From contig JAOVFP010000016.1 in assembly GCA_025738555.1 (NCBI GenBank), positions 1,798,001 through 1,862,000 on the forward strand: a stretch of DNA of 64,000 bases, given 5' to 3'. The notes beneath the pieces are model-generated. The model worked only from the letters and a program-made list of their open reading frames with translations. It did no database searches and had not been told where the DNA came from. This DNA is from Cyathus striatus. Its lineage: Eukaryota; Basidiomycota; Agaricomycetes; Agaricales; Nidulariaceae. A program made the translations under genes and the position numbers. Positions within the stretch are counted from its first letter, which is position 1. Each line of letters begins with the position of its first letter. This document shows positions 31,926 through 42,683 of this stretch, in pieces.

Positions 31926-34900
31926 ATGCCTGAAAACTCGGCGTGCCAGTCTCCCAACAAACCAGCTACATGTAACGGCGATTGGGCATTCAATTTTCGA
32001 TGCGGTGCCTTTGACGACCCAGACGATTCAGACGACGAAAACGGTTCTGTTTCACGTACTAATGTCAATTCCTCCACAGGCAGCCGCACAGTACCAACAG
32101 AATCTGAGCTGATCAAGGACCTCGACCTGTCAAAACGCGACGAACCGGGCGTGGTCTACAAGCCCAACCCATTTAGCATTGCAAAGATCAACGCAGCTAC
32201 CAGAGCAAAAGGAGCCGATACAGGTACTTCTAATGCTTCAAGGCCAGGATTCAGGCCCCAGAGGAATGTCGGGGAGACGAAACGCAGCCCCCAACCAGAA
32301 GGTGTGTCGAAACAGTCGATGAGGAGAAAAGGGAGCGGGAAAGGCACGATGAAGAAGAAGCTATCGTTGAAGACTGGTCTTCGGGGGAAGGGTTCACGAC
32401 CTCACTCTCGTATGTAGTGTCTTCCTCTCTTCCTTGAAATCTTACCACTGTTGCTTCGCAGGATCCTCTTGTAATGCTACTACTGCCTCTGCAGCTAGTA
32501 GCGCTTACCGTACACAAGCCTCTCCTACTCCTTCGAAACCTTCAAGACCAGCTATGTCTTCGAATTCGGTGCATATACCTCACGATTTTGCCTCAAAGAA
32601 ACCCACGACCCCGCCTCCGACTGAGCTACGTTCGGATCCCTCTCGAACGGAAAGCACATTCCGATCGCTGGACAACTTTATAGCACGTAGAGAAAAGTCG
32701 CCATGCCCTCCATCAGTCCCCCATCCTCACTCCCGTATGTAGATACCACTTTTTCTCTTCCAAGCCACTCACGCAGATATGCCCATGCTGCTCTATAGGT
32801 TCACCTCAGACCAAAGTCGTTGGCTCTGCTGCAAATAGCCCACACGATAACTGTGCTCCATTTTTTTCTTCTAAGCCCTCTGGAACTGCTATTCCACCAA
32901 ATCCCACGCATATATCGGACAAAATCCCCTCTAATGAGCCTGTTGCCCCAGCTGTCAACTACCCGGCTACTTCAGCCCCCTCAGCTTCACAACTTACCGG
33001 TTCTACGGAAGAAAACACTTTCAGACCGTTGGATAACACTTCATGCAACTCGAAAGCTGCGATTTTCTCTGCTTCGTCGTACACTTCCTCAGGTACCGGT
33101 CACAAATCATTCGCTACGTCAGCCCCTACTCGAACGACCTCTCAGGCATCTTCACCTACTTTAGCCCACCCCGCAATGACGTTTCCTGCTCGACCTGCAC
33201 TTCCGGAGCACCTACCCTATCATCCACCCTTTTCTTCTCCACAAGTACCCGTACCACCCAGCCAACGGTTCACACCTCGACATGCACATTTCTCACCCCT
33301 TCCAAATCAGTGGAAGACTCCCATGAACAAGGCCCCGCCTCAATCATTCTCATCTCCTATACGCCCCCCTACAGGGTCATCCGCCCTTCTCCATCCGCTT
33401 AAAGGGCCAATGTCGTCTCCTCTAGGACTGCCTCCAGCTCGTCGTGCAGTGGAGGAAGCCACTGCGACAGCGGGATCGTCTAACGGGGACAAGTTTCGTC
33501 GAGGCTTTACACCGATTGAGAGGAAGCGGCATGTTCAGGCTGATGTGGTCACGTGGCCTAAGCAAAATGCCAGTTCAGCTTTTGCTTCGAGTGTTGCTCC
33601 TGTTTCAGGGGCAGTTGACGAGCTGGGTGATACTTTCGATGCTGTCGAACGCTGTGGTCCGACGTGGATGGCTGGAGCCCACACGTCCAATGGGTATGGC
33701 GTTACCCCAGATTTCCACGTTAAGGACGAAGATGATCTTGCAGAACTTCATATTCCAGTCGATTCTTCTTCATCTTTTCGCCCAATTCAACCTAGGCTTT
33801 CATCTCCATTCTCTATTCCCGCCGCTACAAAGTATTCCCCAGAGCCTGATCCACATCTTCAGCCCGAGTACATCCCAGCTAGAAATCGTGCGAGCCCCAA
33901 GCTTGAATCAGATGAAGTGTACCCTCCCGATCAACCACTTCACAGTCCACCCCTACTAACGAGCTTTGCTCACGAGCCGATAGCTCCTGTGTCTAATCGG
34001 AACGCTCGTGTTGGTCGTGCTGTTCCCCGTCCTCAGGCACCCATTTCTAGCAAGAATGCGAAAGTCAGCTATACAGTTCCTGTACGGCCTCCAACCGATA
34101 TGAATGTGACTGGTGCTGGGAGCGATGCGGTGAAGAGAAAGAGGGATGCGTATTCTTTCTCTGTGGATGATCCGGATGAGGAATGGAGTACGCTTCCCCC
34201 GAAGAAGGGGAGGAAATCTACTTCCAAGTTCGTGGTCTTGTCTTCCTTATCCCGTTAAGTGTGGTTGACCTGTTTTGGTATGCTTGTAGGGCTACACTTG
34301 GAGCGGGTGTAAAGACTACGAAACCGTTTCGTATACCAGGTCTTCTGGGTGATGGGCAAAGGACGGGGATGAGTACTACGTCGGATAGGAGGGTTATTAT
34401 GTTTCTTCCTCCTCCGCTTGCGAGCCCAGATGCTACTTCAACTAAGGATTCCGATCGTCCTATTACTCCGCCTCGCTCTTCGCCATCGCGGACTGTGTCG
34501 AGCGTTCTACCGAAGGTGCACGCCAAGATTCCGCTGGTGACTCACTCTCCACGACCTTCATCTTCCAAGAGACGAACTGTTACTCCTCATAGTGAGACTA
34601 CCTCTGGTGCAGAGTCTCATTCTCCTCTTATTTATCCTGCTCGTCGTCTTCCTTTCGGTGATCCAGGTTCGAGAAGTGGACTTAAATCTTCTGCAGGTTC
34701 TCCGTCGGTTCGGTGCTCTCCTGATTTTAAACCAACATGCTATCCATCTCCTGAATACTCTGCTGTATCATCTTCTGATCATGAGTCGCTGCGACGTGGA
34801 AAAGAAGATGCCAGCCCTGCTTGTAATGCCAGCTCATCGCTTGATGGTCACACTGATGCTGCAGTTACTAATGTCGATCCCGTTACTACTCCTACTGATA

Positions 34901-35308
34901 ACGCTGCTCAGGATACAACCGATGCCATAGATCGTTTACCATTCTCTCAAACCTCTGAACAACTCATTTCTGCTTCTCCCTCCTCGAGCGCAGTGCCTAC
35001 TACTGACGATTGTTACGGTGACAAGGAAGACCTTCAGCAGACAATAGACTTCGAAGCTATAAAGGATCGTTACCCTTTAAGGCGCGATTTGATTCTTAAG
35101 GTATGTTGCTTTACGATTTGGTGTTTCTGGTGTACTCCCCAGTGGAAGTGGTTGCGCCTGCTTTCTTGACTGAACACCGTTCACCCCCCTTGACTAGTAG
35201 CGCAGGCGTCTCGCAGCTGAGGTGTGGGATCTGCTGGGCCTTCCGAGCTGTGGGTACGTTTATCGCGACGGGGATGTTCAGGATGAATTGCGTATTGTAG
35301 GGACTTGA
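31926..35308 (+). CDS. Gene G1: long disordered Ser/Pro-rich nuclear-type protein, intact member of the G family (1,034 aa, 5 exons)
   Basis: Exons 31926-32409, 32462-32734, 32799-34227, 34290-35100 and 35201-35308 give 1,035 codons with stop. Donors are GTATGT, GTATGT, GTTCGT and GTATGT; the introns are 52, 64, 62 and 100 bp. The ATG at 31,926 is the first in frame. Features: acidic DDPDDSDDENGS (about 31-41), YKPNPFSIAKINAATRAKG (about 78-96), a Lys/Arg-rich stretch MRRKGSGKGTMKKK (about 130-145), a repeated TFR-LDN motif in exons 2 and 3, and KRKRD plus PPKKGRK (about 697-725), both NLS-like. The last exon reads RRRLAAEVWDLLGLPSCGYV. Low-complexity Ser/Pro/Thr content predicts disorder. 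I do not recognise the family. Three broken paralogues lie downstream (G2, G3, G4). Confidence 0.75.
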
Positions 35309-35540
35309 TGTCGTAGGTATGATGGTTTGTATTTTGTCACCATTGCTTTGCTTCGCAGCTAGCTTTATGTTGAAAGCTAGTATTCAATGACATATCTACA
35401 ACTCACACGTCGGTATTTCCACAGCTCTGCATTGCTACTCCTTAATTCCTATACATATGCATCGAACGTTTCAAATATAAATATAAAACGCTTAAACTTA
35501 AAACGCTGCGGAAATTTCCTTCTCACCCATCATCTTAGGA
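35309..35540. other. Tail-to-tail intergenic region G1/C
   Basis: 232 bp containing AAAACGCTGCGGAAAT and TCACCCATCATCTT. Both words recur at 56,320-56,360, downstream of G3, showing that the whole G-then-tail junction was duplicated. Confidence 0.6.
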
Positions 35541-37963
35541 TTAGTTGGGGGACTTAGGCGAAGGTGGAAGTTGTACTGCGCTGCTACTTGCTTGCCCCTG
35601 GTTAATATGTTCCACCTTTATGTTCCCGGATTCCTGTTCAACTAGCCGAGGAAGGGTAGATGGGCCCCTCGCTCCTTCACTTCCTGAGGATTGGCTTGAT
35701 CCTTCACTTCCTAAGGATTGGCTTCTCTCCCTCATTCTCGGTGATGGATGAGGGTTATACCGGCTAGACATCGAGCTGGAGAATGTGCCATCATCGGGCA
35801 AAGGAGTATAGAATGCAAGCGGCTCTGTGAGGCGCATTTTGAATGAAGACGATTTTAACAATGGTATAATTTCAAGTCTTCCCTCTAAGGTGCACACTTT
35901 GGTTTCTGCATTTTGATTCAGCTTTTGTTAAACAGTGCCTTGACAGCCAAGAGATAATCAGGATACCTTTATAATATTCTACAACATACTGTTCTTGTAC
36001 GAATTTCTGCAGCTCTTCTATGTCATACTTCTTTCTTAAAAGGCGTCTTTCAACTACTCCAAAATATGCTGGAAAACTTGTGATTCTTACCAGTCCGGTA
36101 GCTTTAAAGAAAGTACTTTCATGTGTGAAGGCAATACGAGCCTTTGGCACCTATTAAAAGACAGGTTCGTGATTTATAGCTCCTTAAAGCCATGTTGGAT
36201 GAATAATTTACCTGTGAGAACAGAAGATCATTTATTGCATTTAAGGGGTGATATAGCTATGTAATATCGTAAGCTCATAAAACTGAAATGGAACCTGAAT
36301 TTACTCACCTTGTTTTTGGCTGGAAAATTACTTATGCTGATAGTATTACCCAAACCTTCAGATAATGACTGTCCTCCATATGCATTTATGTCACTACTAG
36401 TGCGAGATCTCTTGTTGCTCCGGGGATCGTATGCTCCATCAGGCGCGAACGACCTTTTTTTACCAGCAGATACCATTAACTTTTTTTCCAGCATTTTCCA
36501 TGTTTTCTCTGATAACGATATTTTAAAACCACGCAAGAATAAGCACTGGTTCTCTTTAGCACCGTCGGTCCTATTTTGGCCTGTTAAATCATGGTCTGGG
36601 GAGGGACCAGCTCGACAATAGGATGCTCCACCTGAATGCTTCCATATATATGAAGGTACATCCACACCATTTGATTTTCCTATCACCAGTAAGCTTTCAC
36701 GCGCTGGTACGTCTTTATCAAAAGTTGCAATACCCCAGGTCTTCGATTTCATGTATCCAGTGACTAGGTATAAAGAATGACGATCCAGTTCACGACCACA
36801 GTTTTGCTGAGCATATCGATACCAATCTAATGCATTGTTGGATATAAATTCCTTTATTTGCCGTTCGTTTATTAAATCTTCTTGAGATGATCCATCAGGC
36901 ATCGAGAGAATTGCCCCTTTGGCGCCATCATTACAGTAAAAGGATATGTCACTATCGGAATATCCATATAAGGTTACTTGCAACACCAGTAGCATATCAA
37001 CCAATGATAACATACTTTGTGTACGTGTCAAAATTTGACACTATGTTCAGATTAGATACCTTGCTGTCAGCACCAGGATTAAATGATGTCTGCAACCTTG
37101 TTCTAAAATTTGATGATGGAAAAAATGCAAAATCATCTGGTAGATGCGCCGGAATATTTATAGGATGGGAAGGTGGTAGCCCAATATTAAACATAAAGTC
37201 GAAGGCACCGTCGGGTGTGATAGCACCAATGTCTCCTATCGAAACTCCCCTGAGACGATAATCAAGTGGAAGATTGCGATCTGGCTGTGGAAACCAAAGC
37301 GGATAGCCATACTTCATTGGAAACATTTTTTCAGTGTAGACTTCACAACTTCTAGGGGCTCTCAGAAGAGCATCAGAAGGAAGGAAAGCCCTCTCATAAC
37401 TTGGGATCTGTGGTAGTTTGAACGTTAACATCGAAGTAGCTAGATATTTTCATAAATCTTACAGTGTTAACACTTGTCTCTTCTTCAGAATGTTCCGCAG
37501 CATTGCAGCTGTCCGTGCTCATCTATCATAATGAGTGCGGCATCAGGTTTTAGTCGTTAGTCATGAGTCTATAGAAGCTTTCAACTAGACTTACCAGTAT
37601 AAATACTGCTTCAGTAGTTCCTTGCGGTTGAGCGCTGTGACTTAAAGCCGCAGTGTTGTGTTCGGTGAGTGACCCGGACACTGTTGATGTGCTAGCACTA
37701 AACCGATGTGAGTCTGGCATTTGAAACGAGGGCAAAACTCTTGACATGAAGTCGAGTGTCTGACGCAAAGGTTCTGCATTATGGGCAATACTGGGGGATG
37801 GTGGTGCAGTCTGTGGTTCTGCTGAGAGATGGGGGTTCCACTCCACATAGACGATATTTCCACCTGCATTTAGGACAGCTGTATTGCTAATTACTTGCTC
37901 CTTGCCATTGCTAAATGCAGAGGTGAAACCGTTAAGTTGAGGCAATTTACTGACTTCAGCCAT
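35541..37963 (-). CDS. Gene C: same module with a Ser/Pro-rich C-terminus (665 aa, 8 exons)
   Basis: Exons 37963-37595, 37522-37463, 37407-37016, 36951-36309, 36256-36212, 36150-36091, 36030-35967 and 35905-35541 join to 666 codons. Introns are 52-72 bp. The module is complete: FSNGKEQVISNTAVLNAGGN, MKYGYPLWFPQPD, GAITPDGAFDFMFNI, ILSMPDGSSQEDL, RHSLYLVTG, WGIATFDKDVPARE and QCLFLRGFKISLSE. There is an NLS-like KKRSFAPDG..NKRSR. Exon 8 opens with ETKVCTLEGR and runs into a Ser/Pro/Arg-rich tail (RLTEPLAFYTPLPDDG, SPRMRERSQSLGSEG) with no known DNA-binding fold. A decayed version of this tail lies at 56,370-56,720 beyond gene E. Confidence 0.75.
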
Positions 37964-38460
37964 TGCCCCAACAGAGCTTCTTCAGTTGAGGGATAAAAAG
38001 AATTTGAGAATTAAGATGGAACACGGAAGGAAATAAATACTATCGTTGATCAGATACTCAGGTTTATCAGAAGCTCGTGTTGTCACGATGGTGACCGTTA
38101 CTAAATTCAAGTTCTACTAGTCGTGTTTTTCGCTAATGACCTCGCAATTACGTACGTAGAAGGCTTCAGTGCTTCAGTGAAAGTTTGTCCATTGACAACA
38201 AGTACTATCATGGACATCGGCATGCAAAGTGACATAGTAATGCAAGCTCGCATTTTCGACCATCAAGTAAGGTGGTGGATTCACACGAGTGTGAGAATAT
38301 ATTCTAATATTAGTACTTAACCACATGGTACCAGTACCTACTTGGTACATACATAGCCCTTCGCACAGGTTTTGAACGCTGAAGTGCTGACCAGCTAATG
38401 ATTTGAGGGCACACAGCATATTAAAACCATCCAACAACATGGATCAAACACTCATTCATC
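37964..38460. other. Upstream region of C and of the NACHT gene
   Basis: About 500 bp between divergent starts. CpG content falls across this stretch from genic to transposon-like levels. No motif can be named. Confidence 0.4.
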
Positions 38461-39852
38461 ATGCCTTCTTATGGTGAAAACCCCTGGATTACACCTCACG
38501 CCATTCCCGATGAAAACCCTGGTACACTTCACTCTTGTTCTCTTATAACTTAACCAGTACATACTTATGCGCACTTTGATTCAGGCACAATGTTTGATCA
38601 GTTGGGAAAGGCTGCATGCGGGGGGGCAGGCTATATATCTTATGAACATCCCAACCCTCCTAAATGCCATCCACAAATGCGGAAGGAAGTCCTCAGCAAT
38701 ATCATGGACTGGGTCCATTCTACAGATCAGAAGGAAAAGGTTATGTGGTTAAATGCACCTGTTGGTGCAGGAAAATCAGCCATCATGCAAACAGTTGCTG
38801 AACAATGCAGCTTGGAAGGCGTGCTCACTTCAAGTTTCTTCTTTTCAGGAACTGCCACTGCTGCTGGAAGAAATGATGGGGCCAGACTAGTACCAACCAT
38901 CTCTTATCAGTTTGCAACTGCGATACCTCTGATGAAGAGTTTTATCACTGCCAATATTGAGAGAGAACCAGAAATGCTTCTGTGTGCAATGGAGATGCAG
39001 ATGAAAAATCTGGTAGTTGATCCATTAGAAAAACTTCTAAAAATTCCCAATATCTCAGGTGTTCCATTCATGGTGCTCATTGATGGTCTGGATGAATGCA
39101 GCAAACCTGAAGACCAATCAAGGATTTTAGAGATGATTTTTGGTATTTTGGTGCATTTATCTGTACACCTGAAGTTCCTCATTGCAAGTTGGCCGGAGCG
39201 GGAAATTCGCAAGGCTTTTAGCTTACCAAGTGCCAATGGCATCTGTATCTGACTTAATCCCAATAAGCATGTTAATCCTCACAGGGATATTGAAAATTAT
39301 GTTTACGACAAACTGAAGGACTGTACATGGCTCACCTCATCCGATATACAGGTATTGCTTCGGGGGTCATCAATCCAGTTCCTCTATGTCTCCATTGTTG
39401 TCAAAATAATTCAAGGGTCCCATTTATATAATTTGTCAGGAGTCAAGAAAGTTTTAAAAATGGCAAGGCTTGGAAATTTGGATTCTGAAATATCTGTGTA
39501 CCTGGATACTTTGTACTTCCAAATACTTGGTAATGCTGCAGATAGACTGGGCAGTTATGATTCCATTTCCATTATTTTTGCAACATTACTCTATGGAAAT
39601 TTTCCGAGGTACTGTTCAGTGGCAAATGTTGCTGTGTATCTTGGAATTACATCAGATGAACTACAGCTAAGGCTTGCAGATCTTCACTCAGTGATGTATA
39701 TTCCTGATTCACATGCCTTCAATGAAAGCATCCAGTTTTTCTATCCATCATTCCTTAATTTTCTTAGGGATTACTCCAGGTCAAAGCAATTCTATGTTAA
39801 GGAACCTGGAGAAGTAAATGAGCATGAAAGTCTCCAGTGCTTTTCCACTTAA
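38461..39852 (+). pseudogene. NACHT-type STAND/NLR NTPase remnant with one nonsense codon
   Basis: Exon 1 (38,461-38,521, MPSYGENPWITPH..) splices by GT..AG to exon 2 at 38,585. Exon 2 encodes PPKCHPQMR, Walker A NAPVGAGKSAIMQ, Walker B FMVLIDGLDECSKPEDQ, FLIASWPEREIRKAF and RDIENYV, the usual order of fungal NACHT NTPases of the NLR class. A TGA at 39,250-39,252, probably from CGA, interrupts the single frame, which then continues unbroken to 39,852. No ankyrin, WD40 or TPR repeats follow, so it is also short. These proteins act in fungal self/non-self recognition and programmed cell death. This copy is probably inactive. Confidence 0.8.
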
Positions 39853-40603
39853 AGTGGAAAAGCATTGAAGACAATAAAAATGGAAGAACAACTGGACAAA
39901 GAATAGGAACAACCAGAATGGAATATGCTGTTAAGTAGATACACATACCACCTTTAAACAGTTGATATGTCATGTAAAGATTGGATTAATGAAGGTTTCT
40001 TTGTTACTCAATAACTATGTCCTTAGTTACTTCGCTTTGACTTTGTATGAGTATGGTGACAGGGATGTCAATACCAGTGATGATGATGAGGTTATTATGA
40101 AAGGATATACATTGTCTTGTCATCAAAATGTTGCAATTTGAGAACCATCTCACACCAGAATTAAATAAAGTCAGAGACTTGGTTTGAAATCAACTTGTCA
40201 GTTGGAACTTGGTTATAGCAATCAATCATCATGGTAGTTTGCTTACTATTACTATTCCTCAGGAGTCATTCATGCCTGTAATAGCTGCAGTCCTGTAGTC
40301 AGTGGAGGGCAATGGAGGGGCACCTTTTCATAAAGGATTTTTTTGTCTTAAGACACAAGTCCTGTATGAAGGTTTTGTCCTTCTATGAACCCAAGCTCTG
40401 TTGATATTGTCATTGTCAAGTTGAAAGAACAAAAACCTTCATTTGTGTGCTCTTATTTGTCCCAGCACCATCGGCAAGACATGTTGCAGCAGGTCAATCT
40501 CTCTCTTATCTGCTTACTCTTATGATTGGTTGTTAGTATTTCATTCACTTGTGTCCTGTAAACCTGCAATCAACTGTCTCTTGTTGTGTATCCTCTCTTT
40601 TGT
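39853..40603. other. Decayed cassette spacer, homologous to 60,720-61,085
   Basis: From about 40,240 the sequence aligns with the region upstream of G4: CTTCTATGAA(C/T)CCAAGCTCTG, TGTCATTGTCAAGTTGA, TGTGTATCCTCTCTTT. This copy has lost most CpG. No gene seen. Confidence 0.6.
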
Positions 40604-40607
40604 GGGG

Positions 40608-41372
40608 TGTAAGGGTGATAGGTGGGTTGAAGCCTAAACAAAGAAATAATATATGATTTGTTGAATGTCTGTTTGACTGAGGAGTTCTAAGGTGTGCAAA
40701 AATGTGATTAGTAACAAAGCAGGGTTGGTGGAATGTAGAGATAGAGAGAAAACTTCGAAATGAGGTTTAAACATGAAGACTTGTGGTTTTTTGAGATCAA
40801 AACAGTAAAACAATAGCCGAGAGTGATAGCAACAACCAAAGGATGAAAGCAGAGACTCAAAACTCAACTGAGAGTGGGGAAAAATTCACTGAGTTGGGGA
40901 GGAGTAGATACATGGTTTAAATAGAAAGTGAAATATGGACTTTACTTAACATGGAAAAGCTGGTAAAACGGAGATTAATTGGCCTGAGATCAAAGATTGA
41001 AGTAGGATAAAAGGTATGGTATGAAACAGTAAGAGTACTGATGAATTGAAGGGAAATTTTTGAAAGATAAAACATGGGGAAGGATTGGTTAGGAGGAGCT
41101 GCGGTATTTAGTGGCTCTTGGTAGCGCACAATACCAATGATCTTGAGTTCTTGATGTGTAATAGTGGCATTTGGGGAGGATTGGAGGTGTTAGCATCAGA
41201 GGAAAGTGTGGGAGGGGACAAGTATGAGGGGGAGAGCAAACACAGATAGTGTGCTGCTGCACATACAGCTAGATTTGATATCGCTATCTTTGTGATATCA
41301 GTCATGTGATCTGGGCAAACACAGCTTGTAAAATTGTAAGTTTTGTAGTGCAGGCAAAATGCCTGCTCTACA
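40608..41372 (+). mobile_element. TGTAGAG-family element, 765 bp, GGGG duplication
   Basis: Flanked by GGGG at 40,604-40,607 and 41,373-41,376. The uninterrupted site is present at 61,073-61,094 (CCTCTCTTTCGTAAGGACTA), so the insertion is directly visible. The left end is TGTAAGGG and the right end is the hairpin GCAGGCAAAATGCCTGC followed by TCTACA. An AGCCTAAACAAAGAAAT box near the left end and CTGCGGTATTTAGTGG near 41,100 are shared with 63,262-63,821. TG..CA ends and a 4-bp duplication fit a solo LTR or a Ginger-like MITE. Class unresolved. Confidence 0.8.
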
Positions 41373-41376
41373 GGGG

Positions 41377-41500
41377 ACTATCTTGGGGAGCTGTGTGACT
41401 GTAAGAACATGCTCCATGCTTAACACCATAACTCTGAATCACCTCTTCATTCACTCGCTTTCTTCCCCCAAGGGGCTAGGGGTTCTTGACATGAAGTCAT
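41377..41500. other. Continuation of the cassette spacer (matches 61,090-61,220)
   Basis: GACTATCTTGGGGAGC..CCATAACTCTGAATCACCTC..CCCCCAAGGGGCTAGGGGTT aligns with the DNA upstream of G4, where the spacer joins a truncated G copy. Confidence 0.7.
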
Positions 41501-41749
41501 TTGTTGTAATCTTTTCACAATGCTTTCCACAGGAAGAAAATATTCAGAAAAACATCTACTAGCCTCTACTAGAAACTTGCTTTCAACAATGCTCCACTGA
41601 TGGAAATAGAGGCTCATAGCAGTATTCTGGATGAGCATTCAATATTCAACGTTCAACAACGATTGTGGCTTGGCACTTCAAGTTCCTCCTAAAACACATG
41701 ATAACATGCACAGACAAGTTTGACTTCCAATTCCATAAAACCAAACAGT

Positions 41750-42480
41750 CAGCAATGAGCATGAAATGAGCATAAGGTTGACTGAGGGGGACAACAGATG
41801 GGGTAGGTCAGCGAGGAGGTAGCAATGAGAGTGAAAGGAACAGAACAGGGCAGAAGAGCATGGAGAGGGGGGACAACAGGGAGGGAGAACAGCAATGGAG
41901 AACAGCAGCAAACATGAAATAAGCAGGATGAGGCAGGGTGGTGAATGAACCATGAGTCACAAATGTCCTACCAAATAGCCCCCCTCATCATCAATGTCAA
42001 GCTGCCTTCATTGTCATCCACCCTCTCTCTTCTTGTCTTCACTGCAAACTTTCCTACTCCTTGCTGTGTTCCCTGTTCATTTATATCACCCACACTTTCT
42101 TTGTCTTCAATGTATTCCCCTGATTAGTCGACTACCTCAGGGTGGACAATGGGGGGATGACAGCAATGGAGGTCAATGTGAAGGTGCTGCTTACATGTCA
42201 ACAAAATTAAGTGAGGGGCGTGGGGGGACAATGGGGGACAGCTATGAGGGTGAAAGGAGCAGGGCATGAAACCTACAGAACAAAATGGATAAACAGATAC
42301 TTGAGGTGTTGAATGAGCATGAGGAGGTAAGAGAGGCATGAGGAGAATCAGGGCAATGTGTAGAAGAAGAAAAAAAAGAGGTAACATTAATGTACAGGGA
42401 AAGAAAGAAAGAACCAGAAAGTTAGTGGTGAAGACAAAAACGAGTGGGGATGATGATAATGATGGAGGGGGGAAAGGAAG
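41750..42480. repeat. Alternating purine-rich / pyrimidine-rich / purine-rich minisatellite block
   Basis: Purine-rich units of about 20-30 bp (AGCATGAGGAGGTAAG, GGGGACAACAGGGAGGG) at 41,750-41,945 and 42,130-42,480 surround a pyrimidine-rich stretch at 41,990-42,120 (CTCTCTTCTTGTCTTC). Third occurrence of this layout in the window. Confidence 0.65.
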
Positions 42481-42683
42481 ATCTGACACAAGTGAAATTC
42501 ATCATCAGTCACAGACCATCACAGGCCACCAGCCAATCAGATTCAGATCCCATTCAAGATCCTGAAATCACCTTATAGGGAAATCCAGACGACCCTATAA
42601 CCCAACTACCTTAAAAGGTAGTGGGAATATCTACTTATCTTCCTTTAATCCAACACTCATGAAACTCTGTCAAACAATTGCTT

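Noticed and set aside
32820..33959. Alternative plus-strand frames of 110-170 codons inside gene G1
   Set aside because: They overlap exon 3, which is supported by exact phase across all splice junctions and by three paralogues.
40608..41372. Helitron, because of the GC-rich hairpin next to the element end
   Set aside because: The element has short inverted ends and 4-bp target duplications and no TC..CTRR termini, whereas Helitrons make no duplication.
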